A stretch of DNA of 64,000 nt from Rahnella victoriana (GCF_004330295.1 NZ_SJOJ01000015.1:62001-126000); one strand, 5' to 3'. Positions 47,624 through 59,813 are shown, counted from the stretch's first letter. Numbers and translations are program-made. The notes: generated by a model not told the origin, from the letters alone.

Positions 47624-48190
47624 ATGCAGGAACTCACCCGCCATATTGGCAGCCAGCTGAAGGCCGTGCGCAGCGAGCGCGGCTGGAGCCTCAGCCAGAC
47701 GGCTGAACACACCGGTGTCAGCAAGGCGATGCTCGGACAAATTGAGCGTGGCGAATCCAGCCCGACGGTGGCAACGCTGTGGAAAATCGCCAGCGGGCTG
47801 AATGTCTCGTTTTCAGAATTTCTCGAAACCCCGCCCGCGCAGTCGGCGGCGTTGCATCGGCATGGCCTGCTGACCACGTTCGACAGCGCGACCTCGGGGA
47901 TGCGCGTGGTGCCGCTGTTTCCTTATGACGCCACGCTGCGGATGGACATGTTTGTTATCGATCTCGAGCCGGGCGGATGCAGCGAATCCACACCGCATGA
48001 AGCGGGCGTGATTGAGCATGTGATTGTGATCGACGGGGAACTGACGCTGACCGTTGATGGCGTGACGCGCCTTCTCCGCGCCGGTGAGGCGCTACGTTTT
48101 GCGGCCGATTGTCCGCATGGATACTGCAACGACAGCGGCCATTCCGTGCGTTTCCACGACCTGATACATTATCCGCAGTCACGCCCGTAA
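47624..48190 (+). CDS. ydcN: XRE-cupin transcriptional regulator YdcN
   Basis: 188 residues from ATG at 47624 (MQELTRHIGSQLKAVRSERGW), with GAGGAG seven bases before it; an ATG at 47594 lacks one. Xre-type helix-turn-helix at about residues 7-60 (SLSQTAEHTGVSKAMLGQIERGESSPTVATLWKIASGLNVSF). A small cupin at about 105-180 (GVIEHVIVIDGELTLTVDGVTRLLRAGEALRFAADCPHGYCN). Divergent from ydcO with two matching operators between, so it likely controls ydcO and itself. Confidence 0.93.
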   Translation: MQELTRHIGSQLKAVRSERGWSLSQTAEHTGVSKAMLGQIERGESSPTVATLWKIASGLNVSFSEFLETPPAQSAALHRHGLLTTFDSATSGMRVVPLFPYDATLRMDMFVIDLEPGGCSESTPHEAGVIEHVIVIDGELTLTVDGVTRLLRAGEALRFAADCPHGYCNDSGHSVRFHDLIHYPQSRP

Positions 48191-48219
48191 CCTTTTCATT
48201 TCCTGAGGAGAATGACCCG

Positions 48220-48672
48220 ATGAGCCAGCCGCACGATGTGGTGATCCGTCCGTTAACCCCCGCTGATCGCGACAGCTGGGAAGTGTTATGGCGCGATTAT
48301 CTGGATTTTTATCAGTCAACGCTCGATCCGGCGCAGTTTGATTACACCTTCCGGCGGTTATCGCAGCCTGATTATGCCGACATGTTTGGCTATGTGGCGG
48401 AACATCAGGGAAAGCTGGTGGGGCTGGTGAACTGTATCAATCACGATCACGGCTGGCATATGCAGCAGGTGGTGTATTTGCAGGATTTATACGTCGATGA
48501 CGCCGCGCGGAAACTGGGGATCGGGCAAAAACTGATTGAAGCGGTGTACGCTTACGCCGACGACAATCAGAAAGCCAATGTCTACTGGACGACGAAAACC
48601 ACCAACCATACGGCCCGTAAATTGTATGACCGTATTGGTACGCTGACTGACTTTATTAAGTATCAGCGCTAA
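48220..48672 (+). CDS. GNAT-family N-acetyltransferase
   Basis: 150 residues from ATG at 48220 with TGAGGAG nine bases upstream. GNAT fold with beta4 VVYLQDLYVDDAARKLGIGQKLIEAVYAYA (acetyl-CoA loop RKLGIG) and NVYWTTKTTNHTARKLYDRIG. It follows ydcN by 29 bp on the same strand and may be cotranscribed. Acceptor unknown. Its last 4 bases overlap the convergent acetyltransferase gene. Confidence 0.9.
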   Translation: MSQPHDVVIRPLTPADRDSWEVLWRDYLDFYQSTLDPAQFDYTFRRLSQPDYADMFGYVAEHQGKLVGLVNCINHDHGWHMQQVVYLQDLYVDDAARKLGIGQKLIEAVYAYADDNQKANVYWTTKTTNHTARKLYDRIGTLTDFIKYQR

Positions 48673-49139
48673 AGCGGTTTGCGCATATTCATTTTGGTGG
48701 TGACGTAACCCAGGCTGGCGTACAACGCCTGCGCTCCGGGGTTGCTGGCGAACACATTCAGCTCAATCGCCACACTCCCGAGATCGCGCAGGCGGTCTTC
48801 CATCAACCGAAATGCCGCAGCGGCATGGCCCTGACGGCGAAATTGCGGGAAGACCGTCAGCTCATACACAAACGCGCTGCGCACGCCGTAGCGTTCCACG
48901 TTCGCGAACCACAGATAGCCTGCCGTTTCGCTGTGTTCTTCTGCGCGGATTTCATAAAGATAATGGTCCGGCGTATCGATGCCCTGTGGCAACGCGCTTT
49001 GCGTCGAACTTCGCGCGCGTTCCAGCGCGGTATCTGCCCGCCACAGACCGGCGGTCACGTTCTCTTCGGCATAATCCTTCGCCAGTTGTTCGGCAAATTC
49101 TGCATAAAATCCGGCACTCATGGGCACTAAAACGGTCAT
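48669..49139 (-). CDS. GNAT-family N-acetyltransferase
   Basis: 156 residues from the second of two adjacent ATG codons (49139), five bases from GAGGG; the first ATG is only two bases from it. Acetyl-CoA loop VYELTVFPQFRRQGHAAAAFRLME and a C-terminal AIELNVFASNPGAQALYASLGYVTTKMNM are typical GNAT blocks. Substrate unknown. Convergent with the previous acetyltransferase; not a close copy of it. Confidence 0.88.
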   Translation of the reverse strand: MTVLVPMSAGFYAEFAEQLAKDYAEENVTAGLWRADTALERARSSTQSALPQGIDTPDHYLYEIRAEEHSETAGYLWFANVERYGVRSAFVYELTVFPQFRRQGHAAAAFRLMEDRLRDLGSVAIELNVFASNPGAQALYASLGYVTTKMNMRKPL

Positions 49140-49153
49140 CATTTCCCTCTGAT

Positions 49154-49693
49154 TTACTGACTGGTTTCCGCCTTTTTATACGGCGTGACATAGCATTCGC
49201 TGATGGTGGTTGAATGGCTTTCAACCTGCGTGATGATGTAGCCCTTATCGGTCAGCGCGACGGAGCTGTAAGGGGTTTCATTGTGCTTATCGGCGATCAC
49301 CTCTTCGAAAGACTGAATGATTTTGGCTTTCTCATTCGCCCGCGCCGGATCATCCAGCCCGTCGACCTTGATCATCGCCTGCTTGAACTGGTTACTGAAC
49401 GCGGTTTTTCCCGCCCGGCTTTCGATCACCGCTTTGATATTGACTGTGATGTCATTGCCGAGCAAAAACAGCGTATTGCTCTGGTAAACCAGCACATTTT
49501 TACGCTTCGCGACCACAAAGCCGTTTTCAATGACTTTCATCTTGCTGTTGTTGGCGTACGTCACGTCATCAAGGCAGATGGTTTTATCCCCGATCTTAAA
49601 CTGGCTGAAACGCGCTTTGATTTCTTTCGGCGTGGAAGCAGCCTGCGAACAGAGCGGCGCGAGCAGCAGAAGTGGTAAGAACCATGACTTCAT
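49154..49693 (-). CDS. Hypothetical secreted protein
   Basis: 179 residues from ATG at 49693 with AGGA seven bases upstream. A clear Sec signal peptide MKSWFLPLLLLAPLCSQA (cut near residue 18) points to the periplasm. Two cysteines remain in the mature protein (TICLDD and SECYVT), which could form a disulfide. No family is recognised. It is 15 bp upstream of the acetyltransferase on the same strand and could share its transcript. Confidence 0.75.
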   Translation of the reverse strand: MKSWFLPLLLLAPLCSQAASTPKEIKARFSQFKIGDKTICLDDVTYANNSKMKVIENGFVVAKRKNVLVYQSNTLFLLGNDITVNIKAVIESRAGKTAFSNQFKQAMIKVDGLDDPARANEKAKIIQSFEEVIADKHNETPYSSVALTDKGYIITQVESHSTTISECYVTPYKKAETSQ

Positions 49694-49801
49694 AGGAGTT
49701 TCCTGAACAGGTGCTGAATCAGCCGACATAACAGCAGTATAGGGAGAGCGGCGCAGGATGCGAACGTTTATCTTTACGGGACGGTTTTTTACCGTTTTGG
49801 C

Positions 49802-49828
49802 TAAAGCATCTCCGCCTGTTGCCGATAA
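49802..49828 (+). promoter_or_regulatory. Sigma-28 (FliA) promoter for the dCACHE chemoreceptor
   Basis: TAAA (49802-49805), 15 bases, then GCCGATAA (49821-49828): perfect -35 core, perfect -10 and perfect spacing for the flagellar sigma factor. It lies 112 bp before the receptor gene, which links that gene to the flagellar regulon. Confidence 0.88.
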
Positions 49829-49939
49829 TTCAGACGATAACGGAATTCCCGCTTCTGCCGGGCCAGCATCAGGGACAGATTATCCGCGTTATTTCATCGT
49901 GAGTTTTCACTGTACGTTTTTCTGTTCCGGGGTAGTTTT

Positions 49940-53213
<3,274 letters not shown>

Positions 53214-53232
53214 GACAGGATTCCTTTTATCG

Positions 53233-53868
53233 TTAACGTTTTGTCGTGGCGAGTCGTACTGCAAAGGCAAGAAAAACGGTGCCAGTTAAGCGATCAAGCG
53301 TTCTGACCACTGCGGGGCGGCGCAACCAGCGCGATAACGGCCGCGTGGCGGAAATCATGGTGATGGACCAGAGTGTGCCGATCACGGCGTGCATGGCGGC
53401 GAGTCCAAAAATATAAGGCCCGACCGGATAGCCGGTAGCGACAAACTGCGGCAGGAAAGAAACATAAAATACGCCGACTTTCGGGTTCAGCACATTGCCA
53501 AACAATCCCCTTATGAACGGAGAATTGCCGATGCGCAACACTTTCCCGCTGCCCTCCGGCGCGGACATGTTCATTTCGCTCCGCGGTTTGAGCAGCATCT
53601 GCAAACCGAGCCAGGCCAGATAAGCTGCGCCGGTCCACTTAAGCAGTGTAAATGCCATTTCAGACGCCGCAAGAACCGCGCCTAAGCCGAGCGCCACCAT
53701 CGCGCCCCAGATAAGACAGCCGGTACTGATGCCAAATGCTGACAATAATGCTTTTTTGCTGCCCTGACTGGCCGCCGTGCGCAGAACCAATGCGGTATCC
53801 AGGCCCGGTGTCAGCGTTAAAATTCCGGCAGCAAGTGCATAAGAAAGGAGAGATTCGGTAACGGTCAT
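53233..53868 (-). CDS. LysE/RhtB-family amino acid exporter
   Basis: 211 residues from ATG at 53868 (MTVTESLLSYALAAGILTLTPG). Six hydrophobic segments and the family motif LTPGLDTALVLRTAASQG, here PGLD rather than PGPN, and NVLNPKVGVFYVSFLPQF in the middle. Predicted exporter of amino acids or similar compounds in the inner membrane. Probably transcribed with the following acetyltransferase. Confidence 0.88.
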   Translation of the reverse strand: MTVTESLLSYALAAGILTLTPGLDTALVLRTAASQGSKKALLSAFGISTGCLIWGAMVALGLGAVLAASEMAFTLLKWTGAAYLAWLGLQMLLKPRSEMNMSAPEGSGKVLRIGNSPFIRGLFGNVLNPKVGVFYVSFLPQFVATGYPVGPYIFGLAAMHAVIGTLWSITMISATRPLSRWLRRPAVVRTLDRLTGTVFLAFAVRLATTKR

Positions 53869-53968
53869 GGCTTTTCCTGATGAGCGAAAAAACCAGAATA
53901 GTGAACAGGATGGGAGAGTTGCAATCGCGAATTTAAACGAAATTCGGCATAAAAATACTGGCAAATAA

Positions 53969-54003
53969 AAAAGCCTGTGGAAGTCGGGCTTCCACAGGCT
54001 TTT
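53969..54003. terminator. Bidirectional intrinsic terminator
   Basis: A perfect 15-bp stem, AAAAGCCTGTGGAAG / CTTCCACAGGCTTTT, with a 5-nt loop. U-runs exist on both strands. It follows the DUF1471 gene by 21 bp on the minus strand. Confidence 0.88.
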
Positions 54004-54024
54004 CAGAGGGTTTTTCGCAGGCGA

Positions 54025-54282
54025 TTATTTGTAGATTTCAGCGTCAGCGTGCAGTTTGTTGTTACCGGTCACGGAGATGATGCGGTAAGAAGAGGCACCC
54101 GCTTCTTTCGCTTGTTGAGACAGTTTCGCTTCCAGGCCGCCGAGGGTGGTGGAGTTGGCTGCGGAAATCACACCGATTTTTTGCATGTCGCCGGAAGGCT
54201 GAGTGATCTGCTCTGCTGCGAAGCTACCGAAAGAAATCAGGGAAAGTGTGGCAGCTACAGCAAAAATTTTGACGTTTTTCAT
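54025..54282 (-). CDS. DUF1471 (YdgH/BhsA/McbA family) small periplasmic protein
   Basis: 85 residues: signal peptide MKNVKIFAVAATLSLISFGSFA (cut after about residue 22), then the compact DUF1471 domain with IGVISAANSTTLGGLEAKLSQQAKEAGASSYRIISVTGNNKLHADAEIYK. Members such as BhsA and McbA are induced by stress and affect biofilm and permeability. The exact paralogue is not clear. Confidence 0.92.
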   Translation of the reverse strand: MKNVKIFAVAATLSLISFGSFAAEQITQPSGDMQKIGVISAANSTTLGGLEAKLSQQAKEAGASSYRIISVTGNNKLHADAEIYK

Positions 54283-54687
54283 GATGATTCATCCATTCAG
54301 GTTATGAGAGTGAAAGGTGGTTGCCTTTCGATGAATGTATAATAGGCCTGTCTGGCGGAGATGAAAAACGGATTGATTTGAGTATCTCATTCAAAATATT
54401 TGGTCTACTTTTTACGCAATTTTACGTCGCCGTGCGGGCGGCTGACGAAACCGCAATTCTGCTGACACAGCCTGAAACTGCCTTAGATTTCTCTGCGTTT
54501 GTTCCCTTCCTGCTGATTTTGGGCGGTTTTGTATAAAGAGTGCTAGACTTTACTCGCAGTGCACGAAGAGGGTCATTGGTGCCACGCGCATGGATGGCTC
54601 GCAGAACCTGAAATGTTCTGCGTTTGTTTGGCTGACTTGGCTGAACAATATTCACGGTAACGGAAATTCATTCGGAGGAGTCGAAAA
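54283..54687 (+). promoter_or_regulatory. Divergent intergenic region upstream of the GlsB/YeaQ-type gene
   Basis: 405 bp with no convincing gene. A -10 TATTAT for the DUF1471 gene can be read on the minus strand near 54339-54344. An extended -10 TGCTAGACT (54541-54549) without a good -35 could be a sigma-S type start for the plus-strand gene 140 bp downstream. CGGAGGAG before 54688 is a strong ribosome site. The rest shows nothing. Confidence 0.4.
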
Positions 54688-54936
54688 ATGGGAATTTTAT
54701 CCTGGATTATCTTTGGTCTTATCGCAGGTATTCTGGCTAAGTGGATCATGCCGGGCAAAGATGGCGGCGGATTCATTCTGACCGTTGTTCTGGGTGTCGT
54801 TGGTGCCGTCGTGGGCGGGTACATCAGTACGTTCTTCGGTTTTGGCCGCGTAGACGGATTCAACTTCGGCAGCTTCGTTGTCGCCGTGATCGGTGCGATT
54901 GTCGTGCTGTTTATCTACCGAAAAATCAGAAGCTAA
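54688..54936 (+). CDS. GlsB/YeaQ/YmgE-family small membrane stress protein
   Basis: 82 residues: MGILSWIIFGLIAGILAKWIMPGKDGGGFILTVVLGVVGAVVGGYISTFFGFG, then a third hydrophobic segment FVVAVIGAIVVLFIYRKI. Three short membrane helices with a conserved MPGKDGGG turn are the family pattern (transglycosylase-associated). In E. coli the paralogues are stress and stationary-phase induced. Strong RBS CGGAGGAG. Confidence 0.93.
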   Translation: MGILSWIIFGLIAGILAKWIMPGKDGGGFILTVVLGVVGAVVGGYISTFFGFGRVDGFNFGSFVVAVIGAIVVLFIYRKIRS

Positions 54937-54961
54937 GGTGTCAACCTTAGGTTGAGATGTG

Positions 54962-54986
54962 AAAAGCCGCGCAGGTCGCGGCTTTT
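54962..54986 (+). terminator. Intrinsic terminator after the GlsB/YeaQ-type gene
   Basis: Perfect 10-bp stem AAAAGCCGCG / CGCGGCTTTT with a 5-nt loop, running into six T. A further small dyad TCAACCTTAGGTTGA (54941-54955) precedes it. Confidence 0.85.
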
Positions 54987-54999
54987 TTGTGTCTGTGAA

Positions 55000-55380
55000 T
55001 CACTCCACCGGCGACGTCGGCAGCCGCACGATGTCCTGATTTTCATTGCCCATCCAGTACACGCCTTCCTTCGCCCAGAACGGACCTTCGATAAAATCGA
55101 GCAGGTCAGAATACTCCTCGTAAAACTGTTTGCCGTCGCGGTTATACACACGCATATAGCCGGAGTAATGTCCGCCGTCGCCCGGCATGGTCATGCGCGG
55201 GATAAATTCAAACGTTTTGTACTCGCGCACCACATACTCTTTATTCGGACTCCACTGCTCCGAAACCAGCTTCCCCTGTTTCCACCACTGATGGCCTGCG
55301 GCGATCACCGCCATCAGCACCGCCAGCACGACCCAGCGTTTACGCTGACGCACCAGGGCTTCCTGACTTTTGATTTTCAT
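55000..55380 (-). CDS. Hypothetical single-pass membrane protein
   Basis: 126 residues. One membrane helix at about 16-30 (WVVLAVLMAVIAAGHQWW) after a basic N terminus, which puts the rest in the periplasm. The outer part is beta-rich (YVVREYKTFEFIPRMTMPGDGGHYSGYMRVYNRDGKQFYEE) with no known family. It lies alone between the GlsB-type terminator and urtE. Coding is supported by length and typical composition, not homology. Confidence 0.7.
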   Translation of the reverse strand: MKIKSQEALVRQRKRWVVLAVLMAVIAAGHQWWKQGKLVSEQWSPNKEYVVREYKTFEFIPRMTMPGDGGHYSGYMRVYNRDGKQFYEEYSDLLDFIEGPFWAKEGVYWMGNENQDIVRLPTSPVE

Positions 55381-55468
55381 AATTTGTGTTCTTTTCAGCG
55401 TGAGTTGAGAAAAGGGCTGTCAATGTGGCTGAAAAGTATCGGCTTGTCTTGCAAAAAGCCAGTATCGG

Positions 55469-56167
55469 CTAAATCGCCACCAGCCCCCGCACGCCTTCGG
55501 CTTCCATTTCGTCGCCACGGCCGCGTTTGACGATGCTGCCGCGTGACATCACCAGATAGCTGTCGGCCAGTTCGGCGGCGAAATCGTAGAATTGTTCGAC
55601 CAGCAGGATCGCCATATCGCCCCGTGCGGCGAGCTGTTTGATCACCGCGCCGATTTCCTTAATCACCGACGGCTGAATGCCTTCGGTCGGTTCGTCGAGG
55701 ATCAGCAGGCTGGGTTTACAGGCCAGCGCGCGGCCAATGGCCAGTTGTTGTTGCTGGCCGCCGGACAAATCCCCGCCCCGGCGATGTTTCATTTCCAGCA
55801 GGATCGGGAACAGGTGGTAGATTTCATCCGGCACCTGCTTTGCGTGGCTGCCGGAAAATCGCGACAGACCCATCAGCAGATTTTCTTCGACGGTCAGGCG
55901 CGGAAAAATTTCGCGACCCTGCGGGACATAGGCGATGCCCGCCTGCACGCGCTGATGCGGTTTGCGGGAATTGATCACCTGATCCTGCCAGCGGATGGTG
56001 CCGGATTTGGCCGGGATCAGCCCCATCAGGCATTTCAGCAGTGTGGTTTTTCCCACGCCGTTGCGCCCGAGCAGGCAGGTCACTTCACCGATTTTCGCCT
56101 CAAAAGACAGGCCGCGCAGAATGTGGCTGCCGCCGTAAAACTGATTTAGTTCATTTACCTGCAACAT
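55469..56167 (-). CDS. urtE: Urea ABC transporter ATP-binding protein UrtE
   Basis: 232 residues of the LivF type. Walker A GRNGVGKTT (about residues 34-42), signature LSGGQQQQLAIGRAL, Walker B LLILDEPTEGIQPS and switch region LVEQFYDF. The second ATPase of the branched-chain/urea class importer. Last gene of urtABCDE, 11 bp after urtD. Confidence 0.94.
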   Translation of the reverse strand: MLQVNELNQFYGGSHILRGLSFEAKIGEVTCLLGRNGVGKTTLLKCLMGLIPAKSGTIRWQDQVINSRKPHQRVQAGIAYVPQGREIFPRLTVEENLLMGLSRFSGSHAKQVPDEIYHLFPILLEMKHRRGGDLSGGQQQQLAIGRALACKPSLLILDEPTEGIQPSVIKEIGAVIKQLAARGDMAILLVEQFYDFAAELADSYLVMSRGSIVKRGRGDEMEAEGVRGLVAI

Positions 56168-56178
56168 AATGCGATTCC

Positions 56179-56985
56179 TCAGCGCCCTAAATACACGTCG
56201 ATAACCTGCTCGTTGGCCTGCACGTCACGCAGCGACCCTTCGGCCAGAACCTGACCCTGATGCAGTACCGTGACGTGGTCGGCGATGGTTTCCACAAAGC
56301 CCATATCGTGTTCGACCACCATCAGTGAATGTTTGCCCGCCAGTTGTTTGAACAGCTCGGCGGTGTATTCGGTTTCGGCGTCGGTCATGCCCGCTGCCGG
56401 TTCGTCGAGCAGTAATAAATGCGGCTCCTGTACCAGCAACATGCCGATCTCCAGAAACTGTTTCTGCCCATGCGAAAGCAGGCCCGCCGGCCGATGCCGT
56501 TCCGCCGCCAGACGCAGCGTGCCGAGCATGTCATCAATGCGGTCGCGCTGCTCGCTGTTCATTTTGGCGCGCAGACAGGCCCATACGGATTTATTGGTTT
56601 TCTGCGCGATTTCCAGATTCTCGAACACGGTCAGCGCCTCAAACACCGTCGGTTTCTGGAATTTGCGCCCGATGCCGGACTGCGCGATGCGCACCGGATC
56701 CAGTTTGGTCAGATCGGTGCGCTGATCGTAAAAAACGCGCCCGCTTTGCGGTTTGGTTTTGCCGGTGATCACGTCCATCAGCGTGGTTTTCCCCGCGCCG
56801 TTCGGGCCGATGACGCAGCGTAATTCGCCGACGCCGATGTTCAGCGACAAATTGGTCAGCGCCTTAAATCCGTCAAAGCTGACGTTAATGTTTTCCAGCT
56901 GCAAAATCGGATCGGTTTGTTCACGGTGCCTGTCCGCCAGATGTGGCTGGGTAAACAGGTCTTCGGTCATGGTCATCGGACTCAT
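56179..56985 (-). CDS. urtD: Urea ABC transporter ATP-binding protein UrtD
   Basis: 268 residues from ATG at 56985, whose first base is the last base of the urtC stop (TGATG), so translation is coupled. Walker A GPNGAGKTTLMDVITG, Walker B LLLLDEPAAGM, and the LLSHGQKQFLEIGMLL signature (SHGQK in place of SGGQ), as usual for UrtD. Powers urea import with UrtE. Confidence 0.94.
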   Translation of the reverse strand: MSPMTMTEDLFTQPHLADRHREQTDPILQLENINVSFDGFKALTNLSLNIGVGELRCVIGPNGAGKTTLMDVITGKTKPQSGRVFYDQRTDLTKLDPVRIAQSGIGRKFQKPTVFEALTVFENLEIAQKTNKSVWACLRAKMNSEQRDRIDDMLGTLRLAAERHRPAGLLSHGQKQFLEIGMLLVQEPHLLLLDEPAAGMTDAETEYTAELFKQLAGKHSLMVVEHDMGFVETIADHVTVLHQGQVLAEGSLRDVQANEQVIDVYLGR

Positions 56986-58058
56986 CAGGATTTCCTCTTG
57001 CGCAGCAGGCCAATCACGCCTTGCGGCAGGAACAGCGTCACCAGAATAAACATGCCGCCGAGCACAAACTGCCAGTATTCGGGAATGGCGACCGTGAACC
57101 AGCTTTTCGCGCCGTTGACGATGCCTGCGCCAATAATCGGGCCGATCAGCGTGCCGCGCCCGCCGAGCGCCACCCAGATGGCGGCTTCGATGGAGTTGGT
57201 CGGCGACATTTCGCCCGGGTTGATAATCCCGACCTGCGGCACGTACAACGCGCCCGCCAGGCCGCACAACATGGCGGAAATCGTCCAGACAAACAGCTTG
57301 AAACCTTTCGGGTCGTAGCCGCAGAAAATCAGCCGGTTTTCAGCGTCGCGAACGGCGGTCAGCACGCGGCCATATTTACTGCGCGCCAGCGCAAAGCCGA
57401 GCGCCAGGCTGGCGACCAGCACCAGAACCGTGGCTAAAAACAGTCCCACGCGGGTGCCGGTGGCGGTGACCGGAAAGCCGAGCAGGGTGGTGAAACCGGT
57501 GAAGCCGTTGTTGCCGCCGAAGCCGGTTTCATTGCGGAAAAACAGCAACATACCGGCGTAGGTCAGCGCCTGCGTCATGATGGAGAAATAGACGCCTTTG
57601 ATTTTTGAGCGGAAGGCGAAATAACCGAACACAAACGCCAGTGCGCCCGGCACCAGCACGATCAGGCACAGCGCCCAGGCAAAATGCTGCGTGCCTGCCC
57701 AGAACCACGGCAGTTCAGTCCATGAGAGGAACGACATAAAATCCGGCAGCCCGCTGCCTGCCGCCTGCCGCATTAAATACATGCCCATCGCATAACCGCC
57801 GAGGGCGAAAAACAGCCCGTGGCCGAGCGACAGCAAACCGGCGTAGCCCCACACCAGATCGAGTGCGATCGCGACGATCGCATAACAGAGGATCTTACCG
57901 ATCAATGTCAGCGTGTAGGTGGAGATCGCCAGCGGATTTGTGGCGGGCAATAACGCCAGAAACGGCATCACAATCAGCATGATGAGCACCAGCGTGCCCA
58001 CCGAAATCGCAATCTTCGGCGCTTTTTGTACGCCGGTAATCGTCAGAGGCTGGCTCAT
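56985..58058 (-). CDS. urtC: Urea ABC transporter permease UrtC
   Basis: 357 residues, LivM type, about ten hydrophobic segments (YAIVAIALDLVWGYAGLLSLGHGLFFALGGYAMGMYL is the family core). EAIWVALGGRGTLIGPIIGAG is the cytoplasmic-loop motif. Start overlaps the urtB stop by one base (TGATG). Confidence 0.95.
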   Translation of the reverse strand: MSQPLTITGVQKAPKIAISVGTLVLIMLIVMPFLALLPATNPLAISTYTLTLIGKILCYAIVAIALDLVWGYAGLLSLGHGLFFALGGYAMGMYLMRQAAGSGLPDFMSFLSWTELPWFWAGTQHFAWALCLIVLVPGALAFVFGYFAFRSKIKGVYFSIMTQALTYAGMLLFFRNETGFGGNNGFTGFTTLLGFPVTATGTRVGLFLATVLVLVASLALGFALARSKYGRVLTAVRDAENRLIFCGYDPKGFKLFVWTISAMLCGLAGALYVPQVGIINPGEMSPTNSIEAAIWVALGGRGTLIGPIIGAGIVNGAKSWFTVAIPEYWQFVLGGMFILVTLFLPQGVIGLLRKRKS

Positions 58059-59626
58059 CAGTCAATCACCCTGCCTTTGAAGGCGAAGAGTCCCTGAGGA
58101 CGTTTCTGGATAAACAGGATAATCAGCGCGAGGATCAGGATTTTCCCCAGTACCGCGCCGATTTCCGGCTCAAGAATTTTGTTCACAATGCCCAGACCAA
58201 AGGCCGCCACCACGGTGCCCGCCAGTTGTCCGACGCCGCCGAGTACCACCACCAGGAAGGAGTCGATGATGTAACCCTGACCGAGTTCCGGGCCGACATT
58301 GCTTAGCTGCGACAGCGCGACGCCGCCCAGACCGGCAATGCCGGAACCGAGGCCGAACGCCAGCATATCGACGCGACCGGTCGGCACGCCGCAACAGGCC
58401 GCCATCGCGCGGTTTTGCGTCACGGCACGGACGTTCATGCCAAGGCGCGTTTTATTGAGCAGCAGCCAGGTCAGGCCGAGCACCAGCAGTACGAAGATGA
58501 TCACCGCGATGCGGTTGTACGGCAGCACCAGATTCGGCAACAGCTGAATGCCGCCGGAGAGCCAGCCGGGGTTCGCCACTTCAACGTTCTGCGCACCAAA
58601 CAGCACGCGCACGCCCTGGATCAGGATCAGGCTGATGCCCCAGGTTGCCAGCAGGGTTTCCAGCGGACGCCCGTATAAATGGCGGATCACCGTGCGCTCC
58701 AGCGCCATGCCGATCCCGGCGGTAATGAAAAAGGCCACCGGCAGCGCGACCAGCGGATACAGCGCCAGCAACCCCGGCGCGTAGTTCTGAAACAGCGACT
58801 GCACCATGTAGGTGGAGTAAGAGCCGAGCATGAGCATTTCGCCGTGCGCCATGTTAATCACGCCCAGCAAACCGTAAGTGATCGCCAGCCCCAGCGCGGC
58901 CAGCAGCAGAATCGAGCCGAGGGATAAACCGGTAAAAGCCTGTCCGAGCAGATCGCCGATTAACAGGCGATGTTGTATCGCTTTCAGGCTGGCGAGCGCG
59001 GCATTGCGCACCGTGGCATCGGCTTCCGTTTGCGGATCAGTCAGACTTTGCAGACGGCCTTGCGTGTCCGGGTCGCCCGACGTGCCGAGCAGTTCAACAG
59101 CTTTCAGGCGTACCTGCGGGCTGGCATCGGCCAGCTGTAAATTCGCCAGCGCGATGGAAAGGGCGTCGTGCACTGTGCTGTCTTTTTCCAGTTCAAGACG
59201 ATGGGTCAGCAGCGGCAACTGATCGGCCTGCGCTTCACGCTGTAAAGCTCTGGCGGCCTGCAAACGGACGGCGCTGTCGGTGCTCACCAGACGGTGCGCG
59301 GAAAGCGCATTGGCAATCAGAATGCGCAGGCGGTTGTTCAGCCAGACTTTTTTGGTGTCACCCTGCGGTTTGACGTCGCCTTCCAGCGGCGTCAGCTGAT
59401 CGCCATTGCGGATGAATGCGTGTTTCGCTTCATCGATGACGACGTTTTCCTGCTTCAGCGCCTCAAGCAGCGGCAACCTTTCCGGCTGCGGATCCGCCGC
59501 CCATTGCTGTAATAACATGGCCTGCTGGCTGCGGCTGGCGGCAGCAAAGTCATTCGCCGCCCCCGCCTCGGCCAGCAACGGAAGGCAACAAAGCAGGAAA
59601 AGCAGTGATCGGATGAGGATTCTCAT
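58058..59626 (-). CDS. urtB: Urea ABC transporter permease UrtB
   Basis: 522 residues from ATG at 59626 (MRILIRSLLFLLCCLPLLAEA, a signal-like start). An in-frame extension upstream runs through a hairpin repeat and is rejected. Residues of about 25-220 form the periplasmic HEAT-like N domain peculiar to UrtB (VRLQAARALQREAQADQLPLL repeats). The LivH-type permease follows (LGLAITYGLLGVINMAHGEMLMLGSYSTYMV). The long N domain is normal for the family. Confidence 0.93.
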   Translation of the reverse strand: MRILIRSLLFLLCCLPLLAEAGAANDFAAASRSQQAMLLQQWAADPQPERLPLLEALKQENVVIDEAKHAFIRNGDQLTPLEGDVKPQGDTKKVWLNNRLRILIANALSAHRLVSTDSAVRLQAARALQREAQADQLPLLTHRLELEKDSTVHDALSIALANLQLADASPQVRLKAVELLGTSGDPDTQGRLQSLTDPQTEADATVRNAALASLKAIQHRLLIGDLLGQAFTGLSLGSILLLAALGLAITYGLLGVINMAHGEMLMLGSYSTYMVQSLFQNYAPGLLALYPLVALPVAFFITAGIGMALERTVIRHLYGRPLETLLATWGISLILIQGVRVLFGAQNVEVANPGWLSGGIQLLPNLVLPYNRIAVIIFVLLVLGLTWLLLNKTRLGMNVRAVTQNRAMAACCGVPTGRVDMLAFGLGSGIAGLGGVALSQLSNVGPELGQGYIIDSFLVVVLGGVGQLAGTVVAAFGLGIVNKILEPEIGAVLGKILILALIILFIQKRPQGLFAFKGRVID

Positions 59627-59654
59627 AATGTTCTCGCCGCATAAAGTTGATGCT

Positions 59655-59812
59655 GGTTTGCTCCTCCCCCTGCGAAGGGGGAGGAGTGAAAGGCGCCGAT
59701 CTGCTCCCTCCCCTGCGAAGGGGAGGGCTGGGGTGGGGTATGAATGGCGACTCAGTGTCAAAAAAACCACACCCCATCCCAGCCTTCCCCTCGTGAGAGG
59801 GGAGGGCGCTTA
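59655..59812. repeat. GC-rich hairpin repeat, copy 5, inside the urt operon
   Basis: CCTCCCCCT-GCGA-AGGGGGAGG at 59663-59684, CCCTCCCCT-GCGA-AGGGGAGGG at 59706-59727, and a degenerate third hairpin near 59783-59806. It fills most of the 187-bp gap between urtA and urtB, an operon-internal place. A strong hairpin here could lower urtBCDE relative to urtA. Confidence 0.85.
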
Positions 59813-59813
59813 A

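Noticed and set aside
54941-54955. Small dyad TCAACCTTAGGTTGA after the GlsB/YeaQ-type gene as an operator
   Set aside because: It lies between the stop codon and a strong terminator, so a regulatory role is unlikely; probably part of the 3' end structure.
58058-59770. Longer urtB start at 59770
   Set aside because: The extra 48 codons translate hairpin-repeat DNA; ATG at 59626 begins a proper signal-like sequence.
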